Shown piece after piece: positions 4,714 through 5,143 of a DNA stretch of 5,143 bases (its first letter is position 1; every line of letters begins with the position of its first letter). The stretch covers positions 1 to 5,143 of the forward strand of contig CAMUNT010000036.1 of assembly GCA_947090365.1 (NCBI GenBank). The letters run 5' to 3'. The notes beneath the pieces are model-generated. The model saw only the letters and a list, made by a program, of their open reading frames with translations. It did no database searches and was not told where the DNA came from. Position numbers and translations under genes: made by a program. Source of the stretch: an uncultured Clostridia bacterium. GTDB lineage: Bacteria > Bacillota > Clostridia > Christensenellales > Borkfalkiaceae.

Positions 4714-4723
4714 TTTTTTTGAA

Positions 4724-4840
4724 ATCCGGCAACTACCTATCCTTGCGGGGCATTATACCCAACTACTTTCGGCGTAGCAGAGCTTAACTTCTGTGTTCGG
4801 AATGAGAACAGGTGGATCCTCTGCGCTATCGCCACCGGAA
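4724..4840 (-). rRNA. rrf: 5S ribosomal RNA
   Basis: Read on the minus strand, the sequence shows the 5S hallmarks: TCCGGTGGCGATAGCGCAGAGG at the 5' end (split by me as helix I plus loop A), the conserved CCGAACACAGAAGTTAAGC block, and a 3' end GTTGCCGGA. The 5' TCCGGTGGC pairs with the 3' GTTGCCGGA in nine pairs including G-U, closing helix I. Length, about 115-117 nt, is normal. Ends are placed from helix I and may be off by one to three bases. It is complete, lies downstream of 23S, and is followed by the operon terminator. Confidence 0.96.
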
Positions 4841-5030
4841 TGGCTATATAACAGCTTGCGCTGATAATATACTGTTTTCAACTTCGAAGGCTTAACAAAG
4901 CCTGGCAACTGCATAGAATCCGGAAAAAAGACAAGAGTGAAAAAGGTTTTCGTTTACGCTCGTTAAAATGTAGCTAATCTTCGTTATTTTAAGGATTCGT
5001 GTTAATCTTTCATCTTTCTCAACTTTGTTG
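4841..5030 (-). other. 23S-5S spacer without tRNA
   Basis: About 190 nt separate the 23S end from 5S. The spacer has short hairpins: GGCTTAACAAAGCC (4889-4902) and CAGCTTGCGCTG (4852-4863), and TCTCAAC/GTTGAGA (5017-5033) right at the 23S end. These are plausible RNase processing structures of the precursor. No tRNA fold, promoter or reading frame of note was found. Confidence 0.75.
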
Positions 5031-5143
5031 AGATCAAGCCCTCGACCTATTAGTATCGGTCAGCTTCACGCATTACTGCGCTTCCACCCCCGACCTATCA
5101 ACCTTGTAGTCTGCAAGGGGTCTTACTCTTTCGATGGGATATC
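5031..5143 (-). rRNA. rrl: 23S ribosomal RNA, 3' end (partial)
   Basis: The minus strand reads through the conserved 3' end of 23S: GTAAGACCCCTTGCAGACTA, then GGTTGATAGGTCGGGGGTGG, AAGCGCAGTAATGCGTGAAGC, and the terminal CCGATACTAATAGGTCGAGG followed by GCTTGATCT. The TACTAATAGGTCGAGGGCTTGA ending is typical of Clostridia and their relatives. The rest of the gene lies beyond the right edge of the window. The exact 3' end is estimated from the usual CTTGACC-like terminus and may be off by a few bases. Confidence 0.96.

Larger units (their letters stand above)
4394..4723. other. Gene-free, inverted-repeat-rich interval between the DUF6809-like gene and 5S rRNA
   Basis: No reading frame here has a ribosome site and plausible composition; the open frames run into the terminator or the 5S gene. 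What it holds: an AT-rich inverted repeat (4443-4485), a 20-bp perfect palindrome (4529-4548), a 12-bp arm matching the terminator in reverse (4518-4529), a 24-bp reversed near-copy of 5S sequence (4642-4665), and the rRNA terminator (4687-4713). No tRNA fold was found. It could be a dispersed repeat element or rearranged rRNA-flanking DNA. Confidence 0.6.

Noticed and set aside
4457..4732. 91-codon minus-strand open frame ending in the interval downstream of 5S
   Set aside because: It starts inside the 5S 3' end, runs through the terminator hairpin, has no ribosome site and has odd cysteine-rich composition. It is a by-product of the repeat-rich DNA.
4602..4787. Plus-strand open frame across the terminator into 5S
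   Set aside because: It overlaps the terminator and is antisense to 5S, with no start signals.

Overview
The window looks like a chromosomal segment of a moderately AT-rich Gram-positive anaerobe of the Bacillota, most likely Clostridia. The support is AGGAGG-type ribosome sites, TTGACA/TATAAT-type promoters, a Bax-inhibitor-like protein, a BIG2 lipoprotein and a Clostridia-like 23S-5S rRNA end. The species cannot be named from this stretch.

Layout, left to right. (1) Positions 1-63 hold the start of a minus-strand gene that runs off the window. It has a good ribosome site and its own promoter, and a run of 14 G lies inside the first 16 codons. (2) Positions 234-1024 are a minus-strand two-gene unit: a GNAT acetyltransferase followed 17 nt later by a 68-residue unknown protein with a TTG start. 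(3) Divergent from it, 1150-1692 (+) encodes a two-helix membrane protein of the YcxB-like type. It converges on a seven-helix Bax inhibitor-1/YccA-like protein (1734-2516, -), and one perfect 13-bp bidirectional terminator lies between them. (4) Positions 2640-3710 (-) encode a secreted lipoprotein with a BIG2 domain followed by OB-fold-like domains. (5) Positions 3813-4393 form a compact divergent switch. A 66-residue XRE/Cro-CI-type regulator (-) faces a 95-residue DUF6809-like protein (+). The rightward promoter is a perfect TTGACA-N17-TATAAT with a 7-bp inverted repeat filling its spacer. The leftward promoter puts transcription start at the regulator's ATG, so that mRNA is probably leaderless. 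(6) Positions 4394-4723 carry no convincing gene but are rich in inverted repeats, including a 24-bp near-copy of part of the 5S gene in opposite orientation. (7) Positions 4687-5143 are the 3' end of an rRNA operon on the minus strand: 23S end, spacer without tRNA, 5S, and a strong bidirectional terminator.

Most genes here are separate transcription units with recognisable promoters, so this is a mosaic of small housekeeping, envelope and accessory genes rather than one pathway. The most distinctive items are the regulator/DUF6809 switch, the poly-G tract within a gene start, and the inverted 5S fragment arranged around the rRNA terminator. I see no CRISPR array, transposase or tRNA.
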